A DNA stretch of 64,000 bases from Sphingomonas bacterium (GTDB taxonomy: Bacteria; Pseudomonadota; Alphaproteobacteria; Sphingomonadales; Sphingomonadaceae). The stretch spans positions 1 through 64,000 of the forward strand of contig JASBRX010000003.1 in the NCBI GenBank assembly GCA_030149245.1, read 5' to 3'. How positions within the stretch are numbered: position 1 is the stretch's first letter; each line of letters starts with the position of its first letter. A program made the position numbers and the translations under genes. Positions 8,039 to 15,789 of the stretch are shown one piece after another. The notes beneath the pieces are model-generated. The model ran no database searches, was not told the DNA's origin, and saw only the letters and a program-made list of their open reading frames with translations.

Positions 8039-8832
8039 GCCCGACCTCCGCGCGGCTGGTGCGAGGTCCAGTCGTGGCGCTCGTCCTGTGCATCGCGCGC
8101 CCAGCGATAGAACGCGTCGTAGAGCGTCATGCCCGCCTCCAGCTGGCGATGGTCGTCGCTGAACAGCCGCGACAGACCGAGCGAGAGCGCGACCAGCCCC
8201 GCCGCTTCAGGCGCAAGATCGGGGCGCGCGGTGTCCGCACCTCGCACGATCGGGGCAAGTCGGGCGAGCGCCGGGATCGCGCCCAGGCCGAGATCTTCAA
8301 GCAGCGCGTCGAAGGTGCAATTCTCACCCCGGTGGCTCCAGCGAACGCCGTCCGCCGCGATGTCGAACGGGACCGCGCCGGTCGCGGCGGCGACGCCCGG
8401 GACCTCGCCCGGCGCGACGAACAGGATCACCGCATGCGGATCGACGAAACGGCGGATCAGCCAGGGACAGGCGATGCGATCGACCTTGGGCCGGCTGCGC
8501 GTCACCCAATGGGTGCGGTCATCCGCGTCGCGTTGCAGCGCCGCTTCTAGCAACATTGGCAGTCCGGCGGCGGCCCAGCCGTCATGGCCGCCCTCCAGCA
8601 CTTCGGCAGCCACGCCGTCATGGCGCAACCGCGCGGCGGCAGCATGGGCTTCGGCCCCACCGGTTACATCGATTACGACGACCGCTCGCGCATCAAGCGA
8701 TGGCGCGCGCCGACTGGCACCGGGGATGCGGGTGGGCGCGCCGGGCGGGCGCAGGTCGAGCAAGGCGGGCGCGCCCGGCGTGCCGATCAGGCGCGCGAGC
8801 GTCGCGGGGGCGATGGAATCGGGTGCAGGCAT
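8035..8832 (-). CDS. Rhodanese-like / ChrB C-terminal domain fusion, chromate resistance
   Basis: A 265-residue protein. Residues 1 to about 100 are rhodanese-like (LLDLRPPGAPTRIPGA, then EVLEGGHDGWAAAGLP). About 108 to 255 match the ChrB C-terminal domain (HWVTRSRPKVDRIACPWLIRRF, then ILFVAPGE and the ENCTFDALL stretch). ChrB domains accompany ChrA and have been linked to chromate sensing or reduction. The rhodanese part looks inactive, because the loop that should hold the catalytic Cys reads IDVTGG. The gene leads the chrA operon. About 120 bp of gene-free sequence upstream should hold the promoter, but I see no clear hexamers. Confidence 0.87.
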   Translation of the reverse strand: MPAPDSIAPATLARLIGTPGAPALLDLRPPGAPTRIPGASRRAPSLDARAVVVIDVTGGAEAHAAAARLRHDGVAAEVLEGGHDGWAAAGLPMLLEAALQRDADDRTHWVTRSRPKVDRIACPWLIRRFVDPHAVILFVAPGEVPGVAAATGAVPFDIAADGVRWSHRGENCTFDALLEDLGLGAIPALARLAPIVRGADTARPDLAPEAAGLVALSLGLSRLFSDDHRQLEAGMTLYDAFYRWARDAQDERHDWTSHQPRGGRA

Positions 8833-8956
8833 GATGCGTCCTTACGAACTTGGCTGGACGCGACACTTCGGCTGACGCCTCTTGGGGCGATCGCCGTCCC
8901 CATAGCCTGAAGAAACCGCGCCGCCCGCCGCCTGTCAAGCGCGCGGCGCGAAAGGA

Positions 8957-9313
8957 TTATCTCTTGCCGAACAAGCCGGAGGCGATGCCACTCAGATCGT
9001 TGAGCGGATTGCCGTCGCCGTCGCGGTCAAGCGCGCCGAGGATGCCGCCTGCGCCATCGGCTTGCAGCATCGTCGCGAACTTGCCGAGCGCGCCTTCGCC
9101 GCCGATCTGGGTGATCAGCTCCTGCATCTTGTCGAGCGGCAGGCCGGTGGCCGCCGCCGCGCCCTCGGCGGTGTCGCCCTGCATCTGGTGGTGCTTCGCC
9201 AGCGCCTGAACCGCAGATTCGACATGTTCGGGCGACAGCCCGACCTTGGCCGCGAGATTGGTGAGACCGTCAGTGCCGCCGACCTGGCCGAGGATCGAAT
9301 CGAGGATGCTCAT
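8957..9313 (-). CDS. YidB/DUF937-like small protein with a calcium-loop-like C-terminus
   Basis: A 118-residue soluble protein starting MSILDSILGQVGG, with amphipathic helices typical of the DUF937/YidB group (LTNLAAKVGLSPEHVESAVQAL). The C-terminus has ALDRDGDGNPLNDL, which resembles a D-x-D-x-D-G calcium loop and is common in this group. No signal peptide or membrane segment is visible, and function is unknown. GGAGCGAC precedes the ATG. It is probably monocistronic, with 38 bp separating it from the next minus-strand gene. Confidence 0.75.
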   Translation of the reverse strand: MSILDSILGQVGGTDGLTNLAAKVGLSPEHVESAVQALAKHHQMQGDTAEGAAAATGLPLDKMQELITQIGGEGALGKFATMLQADGAGGILGALDRDGDGNPLNDLSGIASGLFGKR

Positions 9314-9351
9314 CTGCGTCGCTCCTTCACATGGGAAATCCCGGCGCGATC

Positions 9352-9642
9352 CTACCCCAGCGGGTGGAGTGCGTCGAGGCGGGCGATCACCGCGCGCGCG
9401 CCTTCGTCGCTGGCGACTGCGAGATCGATTGGACGCCCGCCCAGCCCCTCATCATGCGTGTTCAGAAAACTGCGCGCAGGGTCGCTCTCGCGCAAGCGCT
9501 CGAACACCAAAGTGGCGACGCGGCCCTGCCGTGCCGAGGCTTCGGGCGACAAACGCGGCTTGGCATTGTAGCGACGGAACTGCCGCGTGCGCGGCTTGCC
9601 GGTTTCGGCGACGGGCGGGGTTTCAGCGAGCGGCGGGGTCAA
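9352..9642 (-). CDS. Small protein with MbcA/ParS/Xre toxin-binding-like domain, orphan
   Basis: A 96-residue protein. The first 45 residues are basic and proline-rich. The second half (ARSFLNTHDEGLGGRPIDLAV and a following ARAVIARLDAL helix) resembles the DUF2384 toxin-binding domain of RES/Xre-type antitoxins. No RES-domain toxin lies next to it and there is no helix-turn-helix, so it is an orphan or a reused fold. The best start is a TTG at 9642, overlapping the stop of the upstream 58-residue gene as TTGA. The start and the domain call are moderate guesses. Confidence 0.55.
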   Translation of the reverse strand: MTPPLAETPPVAETGKPRTRQFRRYNAKPRLSPEASARQGRVATLVFERLRESDPARSFLNTHDEGLGGRPIDLAVASDEGARAVIARLDALHPLG

Positions 9643-9815
9643 CAGGCGGCGCGCGTCAGCGAACCCTCTTCACCTAGCGCGCTGCGGAGCGGGCTGATCT
9701 GCGCGGCGTAACCGCGTGCGAGGTCGCGGTGCGCGCTGCGGGCGCTTTGGCACTCGGTTGCCTGAACGCGCATCAGCGACACCTGATGCCGGTAGAGAAG
9801 GTAGTTGAGGTCCAT
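9639..9815 (-). CDS. 58-residue conserved-looking small protein
   Basis: A short gene encoding MDLNYLLYRHQVSLMRVQAT followed by an Ala/Arg-rich helix (SAHRDLARGYAAQI) and ending TRAAC. It starts with ATG at 9815, preceded by CAGGAG about 8 bp upstream, and its TGA overlaps the TTG start of the next gene. It is soluble and probably wholly helical. I recall similar MDLNYLL-type small proteins in sphingomonads but cannot name a function. The overlap with the downstream antitoxin-like gene suggests joint expression. Confidence 0.6.
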   Translation of the reverse strand: MDLNYLLYRHQVSLMRVQATECQSARSAHRDLARGYAAQISPLRSALGEEGSLTRAAC

Positions 9816-9935
9816 ATCGCGGCTCCTGACCAGTAAGCGGGAGCACGAAGAATCTCTCAGCCGTCGGCGCCTACGGAGCGATCTGCCGACGATATCCTCT
9901 ATGTAGGAACGCCGACCCGCGATTGCCAGCGTGAT

Positions 9936-9963
9936 GCCCCGCCGACGCGTCTGCCGGCGGGGC
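9936..9963 (-). terminator. Hairpin just after pckA
   Basis: GCCCCGCC at 9936-9943 pairs with GGCGGGGC at 9956-9963 (9-bp stem with the flanking G-C), 12 bp past the pckA stop. There is no T-run after it in the pckA direction, so it may be a weak or factor-assisted terminator or an mRNA 3'-end stabiliser. Confidence 0.5.
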
Positions 9964-9974
9964 TGTGCACTGGG

Positions 9975-11600
9975 TCAGGCGGGTTCGGTCGCCTTGCTGC
10001 GGCTCTTCGGTGCAGCCTGACGGACGCCTTCATCGACATGCTCGGCAAACTGCGCGAAATTGGCGACGAACTCGTCGACCAGCTTGGCGGCCGTCGCATC
10101 ATACTCGGCCTTGTCCGCCCAGGCGGCGCGCGGGTCGAGCATGTTGGGGTCGATGTCGCCGACCGCGACCGGGACCATGAAGCCGAAATTGGGATCCTGA
10201 CGGAACTCCGCATCATTCAGGCTGCCGTCGAGCGCGGCGTTGAGCAGCGCGCGGGTGACGCGGATCGGCATGCGCTTGATCCCCGGCATCGTCGCCTTGC
10301 CGCCGCTCCAGCCGGTGTTGACCAGCCAGCAATCGACCCCGCCCTTGGCGATCCGCTCCTTGAGCAGATTGCCATAGACCGACGGGTGGCGCGGCATGAA
10401 CGGCGCACCGAAACAGGTCGAGAAGGTCGCGCTCGGCTCGGTCACGCCGATCTCGGTCCCCGCGACGCGCGCGGTATAGCCCGAGAGGAAGTGGTACATC
10501 GCCTGTTCGGGCGTCAGCTTGGCGATCGGGGGCAGCACGCCATAGGCGTCGGCGGTGAGGAAGATGATGTTCTTCGGCACCGGGCCCAGATTCTGCTCGC
10601 TGGTGTTCGGGATGAATTCGAGCGGGTAGGAACCCCGGCTATTCTCCGCGAGGCTGTTGTCGTTGAAGTCGAGCTCGCGCGTCTCCGGGTCCATCACGAC
10701 ATTTTCGAGCACCGTGCCAAAGCGCTTGGTGGTCGCGAAAATCTCCGGCTCGGCCTCGGGCGACAGGTTGATCATCTTGGCATAGCAGCCGCCCTCGAAA
10801 TTGAAGACCGCGGTGTCGGACCAGCCATGCTCGTCATCGCCAATCAGCGTGCGGCTGGCCTCGGCGCTGAGCGTCGTCTTGCCGGTGCCCGACAGGCCAA
10901 AGAACACCGCCGTGTCACCGTTCGGGCCGATATTGGCCGAACAATGCATCGGCATGATCCCCTGCGGCGGGAGGAGATAGTTGAGCAGGCCGAACACGCT
11001 CTTCTTCATCTCGCCGGCGTAAGCCGTGCCGCCGATCAGGATCAGCTTTTCGGTCAGGTTCACCGCGATCACCGTCTCGCTGCGGCAGCCATGTTTCGCG
11101 GGGTCGGCGCGGAAGCTCGGCAGGTCGATGATCGTGTATTCGGCGGCGAAATCCTTCAGCTCATGCGCTTCCGGGCGGACCAGCAGGGTGCGGATGAACT
11201 GGCTGTGCCAGGCGAGCTCATTGACCACGCGCACGGTGACGCGATGCTCGGGCTGCGACCCGCCATTGAGGTCCTGGACGAACAACGTGTCCTTGGTGGC
11301 GAGGTGCGTCAGGAAGTCCGCCTTGAGCGCTGCAAAATGCTCGGGCGTCATGCCGACATTGGTGCTGCCCCACCAAACAGTATCCTCGGTCTCGGCATCG
11401 CGGACAATGAACTTGTCCTTGGCACTGCGCCCGGTGTGCTTACCGGTTTCGACCACCAGCGGCCCGTCCTTCGCCAGCCGGCCCTCACCGCGGCGCACGG
11501 CATGCTCTATCAATTGGGCGGGCAGCAGGTTCCAATGGATGGCGGTGTCCGCCCCGACGCCCAGCGCGTCGAGGCCGATCTTCGGGGTACGATCGGTCAC
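9975..11600 (-). CDS. pckA: Phosphoenolpyruvate carboxykinase (ATP)
   Basis: A 541-residue ATP-type PEPCK converting oxaloacetate plus ATP to PEP, the first step of gluconeogenesis. Signatures are [11 protein letters not shown] near the N-terminus, the Walker A motif [12 protein letters not shown] near residue 235, [18 protein letters not shown] and a C-terminal NTGWSGG. I chose the GTG at 11600 because GAGGAGAGAC sits directly upstream and the protein then begins [10 protein letters not shown], a normal start. The 222-bp gap upstream presumably holds its promoter. In rhizobia pckA depends on ChvG/ChvI, also encoded in this window, but I see no site proving that here. Confidence 0.95.
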   Translation of the reverse strand: MTDRTPKIGLDALGVGADTAIHWNLLPAQLIEHAVRRGEGRLAKDGPLVVETGKHTGRSAKDKFIVRDAETEDTVWWGSTNVGMTPEHFAALKADFLTHLATKDTLFVQDLNGGSQPEHRVTVRVVNELAWHSQFIRTLLVRPEAHELKDFAAEYTIIDLPSFRADPAKHGCRSETVIAVNLTEKLILIGGTAYAGEMKKSVFGLLNYLLPPQGIMPMHCSANIGPNGDTAVFFGLSGTGKTTLSAEASRTLIGDDEHGWSDTAVFNFEGGCYAKMINLSPEAEPEIFATTKRFGTVLENVVMDPETRELDFNDNSLAENSRGSYPLEFIPNTSEQNLGPVPKNIIFLTADAYGVLPPIAKLTPEQAMYHFLSGYTARVAGTEIGVTEPSATFSTCFGAPFMPRHPSVYGNLLKERIAKGGVDCWLVNTGWSGGKATMPGIKRMPIRVTRALLNAALDGSLNDAEFRQDPNFGFMVPVAVGDIDPNMLDPRAAWADKAEYDATAAKLVDEFVANFAQFAEHVDEGVRQAAPKSRSKATEPA

Positions 11601-11822
11601 GTCTCTCTCCTCAGGCCGCGCCTCTCCGCACGGCATTGCATTCGTATGCGTGGAGTCGCGCATAGGCAGCGGCGGAAACGGGGGTCAACGCCAGTAACCG
11701 GTGTCAAAAGCGCGCTAACCCTCTATTTTTGGGTGACAACGCTGACCTGTTGCCGAATGGCGCTAGCGGCGAGCAAGGTAAGCGGCCGCCAGCAATACGG
11801 TCCGCAATCGACCGCCTTTCAG

Positions 11823-12188
11823 TCAGTTCCTTGCCGTGTGCTTTGACTCACCCAAACGCCTGTCGCGAACCACAGCGATGTTGTTGGTCGCTTTGATGCG
11901 GACATGCTGCATGTGGCCGGTTTGTGATCGCTCGCGGGCGCAGATCAAGAACTGGCCATACAGGGAATTTCCCGGAGCACCGTGCTTCCGGATCATCGGC
12001 GGTTCGTGCGGATCGTCGTCGCGCATCGCGACAATCCGGGTCGTGCCGATAATCCAAATCCTTCGGATGCTGGAGCCGTTGTAAACCCGGTATCGACCCC
12101 GGACCCAACTGCATTGACCGGCGCGGGCTGGCGGGCCAGCGATCGGTTGCGTCGCGCTCGCCGCCAGCATCATCGCTAAACCGATCAT
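11823..12188 (-). CDS. Small secreted hypothetical protein
   Basis: A 121-residue protein with an N-terminal signal-like stretch (MIGLAMMLAASATQPIAG) and a mature domain GQCSWVRGRYRVYNGSSIRR, IWIIGTTRIV, and YGQFLICARERSQTGHMQHV followed by a V/R-rich end. Two cysteines flank the domain and could form a disulfide. I recognise the layout (a short exported domain with an IWIIGT strand) from uncharacterised alphaproteobacterial proteins, with no known function. AGGAGGACACC precedes the ATG. GC content is somewhat lower than in neighbouring genes. Confidence 0.65.
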   Translation of the reverse strand: MIGLAMMLAASATQPIAGPPARAGQCSWVRGRYRVYNGSSIRRIWIIGTTRIVAMRDDDPHEPPMIRKHGAPGNSLYGQFLICARERSQTGHMQHVRIKATNNIAVVRDRRLGESKHTARN

Positions 12189-12282
12189 GGTGTCCTCCTG
12201 CTACCGATCGACGCCAGCCCCTATTGCCTGACCTACAATCCGGCGGGGAAGCATGACAAGAGCAGGCTGCAGACGGACGATT

Positions 12283-13059
12283 TTAGCCGACCCGCACCGA
12301 CCCGATCAGCCCCACCTCAAGCCAGTGACTAAGCACTGCCCCCGCAGCCGCTGCAGCCTCTTCCGGGACTAGGCGTTCAGCCAGACCCGCACAAATCGCT
12401 CCGAAGGTTGCGCCGTGCAGTGCAGCGTTCAGTGCCTCACCTTCATGGTCGGGGAGCAAGGCGAATACCGCTTCCTCACCTTCGCGCCAGACCAGCAGCC
12501 ACTGGGACGGATCCAGTCGCTCGACCACCGGCTGCCCCGTTTCTTCGGACAGCGACTGCCACAGCGCGGGCATATGGTAGGTCACCGGTCGCAGCGCCGT
12601 CCCTGCGACCGGCACGGGCATGAACTGCTCCCAATCCGCGGCATCGAACGTTTCGGTCGCTGTGGCGAACCCGGCATGGGTCAGCGGCGCTTCGTCGACG
12701 GCAGTAAATGCGCATTGCATCGCCCATTCGAGCCAGGCGAGCTCCGCCACATCGGGGTCGTTGGCGAACAGCTCGGCGCAGGTTTCGGCGAACCCCTCCC
12801 CGGCCCGGTCGATCGTCCAGGCCGACGGGGGATGCGCAATCAGGTGATGCGCCGCCGCCTGATGAAAGGCCTGAGCGCCGACCAGCCGCGCGGTGCGCGC
12901 ATAGCTGTCGGCGAGCACATCGAGCAGCCGCGCGCGATAGCCGTTGCGATACACCGCCATGCCCGCCGCGCGGGTGGCGTCGAGGCCAGGCGGCAACGGC
13001 GCATCATCGTCGTGCAAACAGGCGAGAAACGCGTCCTGCAACCGGGCGAGCGCGGTCAT
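12283..13059 (-). CDS. bufC: DUF2063 protein, BufC-like partner of the MNIO enzyme
   Basis: A 258-residue protein with the DUF2063 N-terminal region (LARLQDAFLACLHDD, then AAGMAVYRNGYRARLLDVLADSYARTARLVG) and a second domain after about residue 110. In bufferin, HvfBC and related clusters this protein is the obligate partner of the DUF692 enzyme and helps it engage its precursor peptide. Its ATG overlaps the DUF692 stop by 4 bp. It is the last gene of the minus-strand arm, which starts at the promoter near 14314. About 90 gene-free bp follow its stop. Confidence 0.85.
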   Translation of the reverse strand: MTALARLQDAFLACLHDDDAPLPPGLDATRAAGMAVYRNGYRARLLDVLADSYARTARLVGAQAFHQAAAHHLIAHPPSAWTIDRAGEGFAETCAELFANDPDVAELAWLEWAMQCAFTAVDEAPLTHAGFATATETFDAADWEQFMPVPVAGTALRPVTYHMPALWQSLSEETGQPVVERLDPSQWLLVWREGEEAVFALLPDHEGEALNAALHGATFGAICAGLAERLVPEEAAAAAGAVLSHWLEVGLIGSVRVG

Positions 13060-13892
13060 GCCGCCGCCTCCAGCCGAGCGGTCGCGGCGATGCTGCGCGC
13101 CCGATCGAGTTCGGCGAGCAGCTCGGGCAGCGGCGGGATCGCGTCGTCGCGCTCGATCATCACCGCGACAGGTCCGAGCAGCGCCATTGCGCGGGCGAAC
13201 AGCGCCCAGACGGCATCGCACACCGGCCGGTCATGCGTGTCGATCACAATCTCGCCCGGGGTATGGCCCGCCAGATGCACCTGCCGCACCCGCTCGGCGG
13301 GGATGCCCGCGAGATAGTCGAGTGGGTCGAAGCCGTGGTTGTGGGCGCTGACATGGATGTTGTTGACGTCGAGCAGCAGGTAACACCCGGTGCGGCGGCT
13401 CATCTCCGCCAGAAACTGCCATTCGGTGAATTCGTCCTGCGGAAAGGATAGATAGCTCGACGGATTTTCGAACAGCAGCGCGCGGCCCAGCCCCTCTTGC
13501 GCGCGGTCGATATTGTCGCACACCAGATCGAGTGCATCGCGGGTCAGCGGCATCGGCAACAGATCGTGGCTGTTGTGCGCGCTGGTGCGGGTCCAGCACA
13601 GATGATCGGAGACCCAAAGCGGGTCGATCCGGTCAGCCAGCGTTCGCAGTCGCGCGAGATGATCCGGGTCGAGGCCGTGCGCCGATCCGATCGACATCGA
13701 CACCCCGTGCAGGATCACCGGATGCTTCGCGCGCACCTGTTCCAGGATGCGCAGCGGACGCCCGCCATCGATCATGAAGTTTTCCGAGATCACCTCCACG
13801 AAGTCGACCGGCACCTCGCCTTCAAGGAAGTCGCGATAATGGTCGCGGCGCAGGCCGAGGCCGAAGCCGCCAAAGGGCGGTACTGACTGCAT
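13056..13892 (-). CDS. bufB: DUF692 multinuclear iron oxidase (MNIO), BufB-like RiPP-modifying enzyme
   Basis: A 278-residue TIM-barrel DUF692 protein. Likely iron ligands appear in the expected order: VILHGVSMSIGSA, WVSDHLCW, LLFENPSSYL, LLLDVNNIHVSAHNHG, VHLAGH, IDTHDRPV and IERDDAIP. MNIOs modify cysteines or other residues of ribosomal precursor peptides; in bufferins this creates copper-binding heterocycles. Upstream are 80 bp with a strong hairpin and then the six-cysteine precursor; downstream is BufC with a 4-bp overlap. The start at 13892 gives MQSVPPFGGFGLGLRRDHY, the usual family opening (GxGLR). Confidence 0.9.
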   Translation of the reverse strand: MQSVPPFGGFGLGLRRDHYRDFLEGEVPVDFVEVISENFMIDGGRPLRILEQVRAKHPVILHGVSMSIGSAHGLDPDHLARLRTLADRIDPLWVSDHLCWTRTSAHNSHDLLPMPLTRDALDLVCDNIDRAQEGLGRALLFENPSSYLSFPQDEFTEWQFLAEMSRRTGCYLLLDVNNIHVSAHNHGFDPLDYLAGIPAERVRQVHLAGHTPGEIVIDTHDRPVCDAVWALFARAMALLGPVAVMIERDDAIPPLPELLAELDRARSIAATARLEAAA

Positions 13893-13920
13893 TGCTTCGC
13901 TCCCTGGCGGGCAAAGGTGG

Positions 13921-13963
13921 ATCCGGCGGGCCGGCGTTGCGGGGGGGGAGCGGCCCGCCGGAT
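13921..13963 (-). promoter_or_regulatory. Strong hairpin between precursor gene and bufB
   Basis: ATCCGGCGGGCC (13921-13932) and its perfect complement GGCCCGCCGGAT (13952-13963) form a 12-bp stem with a 19-nt loop in the precursor-bufB gap. No T-run follows in the direction of transcription. It could protect the precursor mRNA end or stop part of the transcripts, giving more precursor than enzyme. Confidence 0.65.
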
Positions 13964-13972
13964 CAGGCGGGA

Positions 13973-14263
13973 TCAGCCGAGGTCGCCGATCGTCCCACCC
14001 TTGGAGAGGCATTCACCGGCCTTCATCGCCTTGAAGCCATGGCCCTTGCACGCATTCTGGCCCTTGCACTGATGCTCGGCGGTGGAGCAGTCGGACTGGC
14101 CCTTGCAGCTGTGCAGGCCATAGCAATGGACGGTATCGTTCGCGCTGATCGCGCGGCCCTTGCTACCCGCAGGCGTGTCGGCGGCGAAGGCGGCGACCGA
14201 TCCCAGGGCGATGGCGGCGGCGGTGGCGGCGATGGATGCGGCGGTGCGCGTGGCGGTCTTCAT
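13973..14263 (-). CDS. Six-cysteine bufferin-type precursor (BufA2-like)
   Basis: A 96-residue exported small protein. Residues 1-28 are a Sec signal peptide ending SVAAFA-AD. The mature part has six Cys in two similar blocks (HSCKGQSDC and HQCKGQNAC), preceded by HCYG and followed by GECLSKGG. Spacing between cysteines is 5, 5, 6, 5 and 12 residues. This fits the 6/12-Cys class of bufferins, periplasmic copper-sequestering RiPPs whose cysteines are modified by BufB/BufC. AAAGGA lies 7 bp before the ATG, and a SigF-type promoter lies about 50 bp upstream. The family assignment is from memory; the cysteines and the operon are seen. Confidence 0.85.
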   Translation of the reverse strand: MKTATRTAASIAATAAAIALGSVAAFAADTPAGSKGRAISANDTVHCYGLHSCKGQSDCSTAEHQCKGQNACKGHGFKAMKAGECLSKGGTIGDLG

Positions 14264-14313
14264 GTCGCTAGTCCTTTCAGGCGGATCGTCGTGCGAAAGC
14301 GCACATCGGTGAA

Positions 14314-14339
14314 TTCGCCGCACCTGCCGCCGGGGTTAC
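14314..14339 (-). promoter_or_regulatory. ECF (SigF-type) promoter for the minus-strand buf arm
   Basis: On the minus strand GTAACC (14339-14334), exactly 16 nt, then CGAA (14317-14314). This is identical to the GTAACC-N16-CGAA motif I recall for Caulobacter SigF promoters. Expected transcription start is near 14307, giving a leader of roughly 44 nt to the ATG at 14263. Confidence 0.82.
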
Positions 14340-14363
14340 ACCCGAAACAATTTTTCATCCGCT

Positions 14364-14389
14364 GTAACGATTGCCGACACGCCGCCGAA
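14364..14389 (+). promoter_or_regulatory. ECF (SigF-type) promoter for the plus-strand buf arm
   Basis: GTAACG (14364-14369), exactly 16 nt, then CGAA (14386-14389), one base off the minus-strand copy. The two -35 elements are 24 bp apart, back to back. Expected start is near 14397, about 50-57 nt before the DUF2282 start. The operon it drives encodes the ECF sigma factor itself, implying positive autoregulation. Confidence 0.8.
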
Positions 14390-14453
14390 TGAGCCGCTGT
14401 GCCGATGATGATCCCATGCATCGGCATCGCACCCTTATTTGGAGACGATGACG

Positions 14454-14738
14454 ATGACCGCTTCGACGATTGCACGCCTCGCCGGGCTCGCCGCCACCGC
14501 AGGCCTTGCCGCTGCCCTGAGCACCGCCCCCGCCGCCGCGCAGAAGCCCGAGATGGAAAAATGCTATGGCATCGCCAAGGCGGGCAAGAATGATTGCGCG
14601 GCCGGCCCCGGCACCAGCTGCGCCGGCACCTCGACCCGCGACTATCAGGGCAATGCCTGGAAGCTGGTGCCCAAGGGCAGGTGCACAAAGACCGAAACGC
14701 CCAAGGGCAAGGGTTCGCTGACCCCGGTCCAGCGCTGA
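14454..14738 (+). CDS. Four-cysteine DUF2282 precursor (BufA1-like)
   Basis: A 94-residue exported small protein ([17 protein letters not shown] signal, cleavage probably after APAAA). The mature domain is a textbook DUF2282: [39 protein letters not shown], with four Cys. In Caulobacter the DUF2282 protein BufA1 is the copper-binding bufferin precursor. GGAG at 14441 sits 9 bp before the ATG at 14454; an ATG at 14448 is also possible. This arm has no BufB/BufC of its own; a DoxX protein follows after 26 bp. Confidence 0.88.
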   Translation: MTASTIARLAGLAATAGLAAALSTAPAAAQKPEMEKCYGIAKAGKNDCAAGPGTSCAGTSTRDYQGNAWKLVPKGRCTKTETPKGKGSLTPVQR

Positions 14739-14764
14739 TCCCTTCGCACAGACAGGAAATCGAC

Positions 14765-15229
14765 ATGCAGCGCATCGCATCTTTGGCCGACCGGGCTGTC
14801 ACGCTGGTCAGCTCGCGCACGGCAGAGGGCGTTGCGCTGCTGCTGGTGCGGGTAGCGCTCGCCGGAGTCTTTTGGCGCGCGGGCCGCAGCAAGGTGGTGG
14901 AGGGCAGGTGGTTCGAGCTCAGCGACTCCACCCGCTATCTGTTCGAGAATGATTACAGCGCAGTTCCGCTGCCGCCCGAACTTGCGGCTCCGATGGCACT
15001 GATGGCCGAGCATCTGTTCCCCGCCCTGCTGCTGATCGGCCTGGCGACGCGCTTCTCGGCGCTCGCGCTGCTCGGCATGACGCTGGTCATCCAGATTTTC
15101 GTCTACCCCGATGCCTGGTGGGCGACGCATATCCTGTGGGTCGCATTGGCCGGCATCCTGATCGTGCGCGGCGGAGGCATGGTCTCGCTCGACGCGATCG
15201 TCGCCAACTGGCACCGTCGGCGCGGCTGA
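14765..15229 (+). CDS. DoxX family membrane protein (BufD-like)
   Basis: A 154-residue integral membrane protein. After an N-terminal helix it has LLLVRVALAGVFWRAGRSKV, the DoxX signature, then an aromatic periplasmic-type loop and three more hydrophobic segments (MALMAEHLFPALLLIGLATR and onward). DoxX proteins regularly accompany DUF2282 genes and in bufferin clusters are called BufD; their biochemical role is unsettled. It sits 26 bp after the precursor and 27 bp before the sigma gene, so one transcript probably covers all four plus-strand genes. Confidence 0.85.
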   Translation: MQRIASLADRAVTLVSSRTAEGVALLLVRVALAGVFWRAGRSKVVEGRWFELSDSTRYLFENDYSAVPLPPELAAPMALMAEHLFPALLLIGLATRFSALALLGMTLVIQIFVYPDAWWATHILWVALAGILIVRGGGMVSLDAIVANWHRRRG

Positions 15230-15256
15230 CACCAGCTCGGACGGACGGGGACGTCG

Positions 15257-15787
15257 ATGATTGCAGACGAAGGCAGCTTCGTGCGCCTGATGATCGCGTC
15301 ACAGGCGGGCGACGCACGCGCCTATACCGTGCTGTTGACCGAGGTGCAGCGCTGGCTGGAACGCTACTTCCGCCGCCGCGTCGCGCCCGCACAGCTCGAC
15401 GATCTGGTGCAGGAGGTGCTGCTCGCACTCCACGCCAAGCGCGCGACCTGGGACGAGACGCGGGCGTTTCTGCCCTGGCTCGCGGCGATCGCGCGCTATC
15501 GCTGGGTCGATCATCTGCGCCGGGTGTATCGATCGGGCGAGGATGCGCTGGACGACCATGACGCGGCGGAGGATAGCGACGAAGAAGCGGTGACGGCGCG
15601 GGTGAGCCTCGACCGGCTGTTCGTCCATTTGCCACAGGGCCAGTGCGAGGCGATCGAGCTGGTGAAGATCAAGGGGCTGTCCGTCACCGAGGCAGCCGAA
15701 CGTAGCGGTCAGAGCGAAAGCCTGATCAAGGTGAATATTCATCGCGGACTGAGAAAGCTCGCCGCGCTCGTCGAAGAGGCCGATTGA
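15257..15787 (+). CDS. sigF: ECF RNA polymerase sigma factor, SigF-like (NrsF-linked)
   Basis: A 176-residue ECF sigma factor. Region 2 includes DDLVQEVLLALHAKRATWDE and an AIARYRWVDHLRR helix, a short acidic linker follows (DDHDAAEDSDEEA), and region 4 is QCEAIELVKIKGLSVTEAAERSG with SESLIKVNIHRGLRKL. It is followed after 2 bp by an NrsF/DUF1109 anti-sigma, the arrangement of Caulobacter SigF-NrsF, which responds to heavy metals and oxidative stress. Two matching promoters at 14314-14389 suggest it controls both buf arms and its own gene. Confidence 0.9.
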   Translation: MIADEGSFVRLMIASQAGDARAYTVLLTEVQRWLERYFRRRVAPAQLDDLVQEVLLALHAKRATWDETRAFLPWLAAIARYRWVDHLRRVYRSGEDALDDHDAAEDSDEEAVTARVSLDRLFVHLPQGQCEAIELVKIKGLSVTEAAERSGQSESLIKVNIHRGLRKLAALVEEAD

Positions 15788-15789
15788 CC

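Noticed and set aside
9936..9963. pckA hairpin as a full rho-independent terminator
   Set aside because: No T-run follows in the direction of transcription; kept only as a hairpin of moderate confidence.
10038..11846. Long plus-strand open frame opposite pckA
   Set aside because: Antisense shadow; no recognisable motif, no ribosome-binding site, while pckA is certain.
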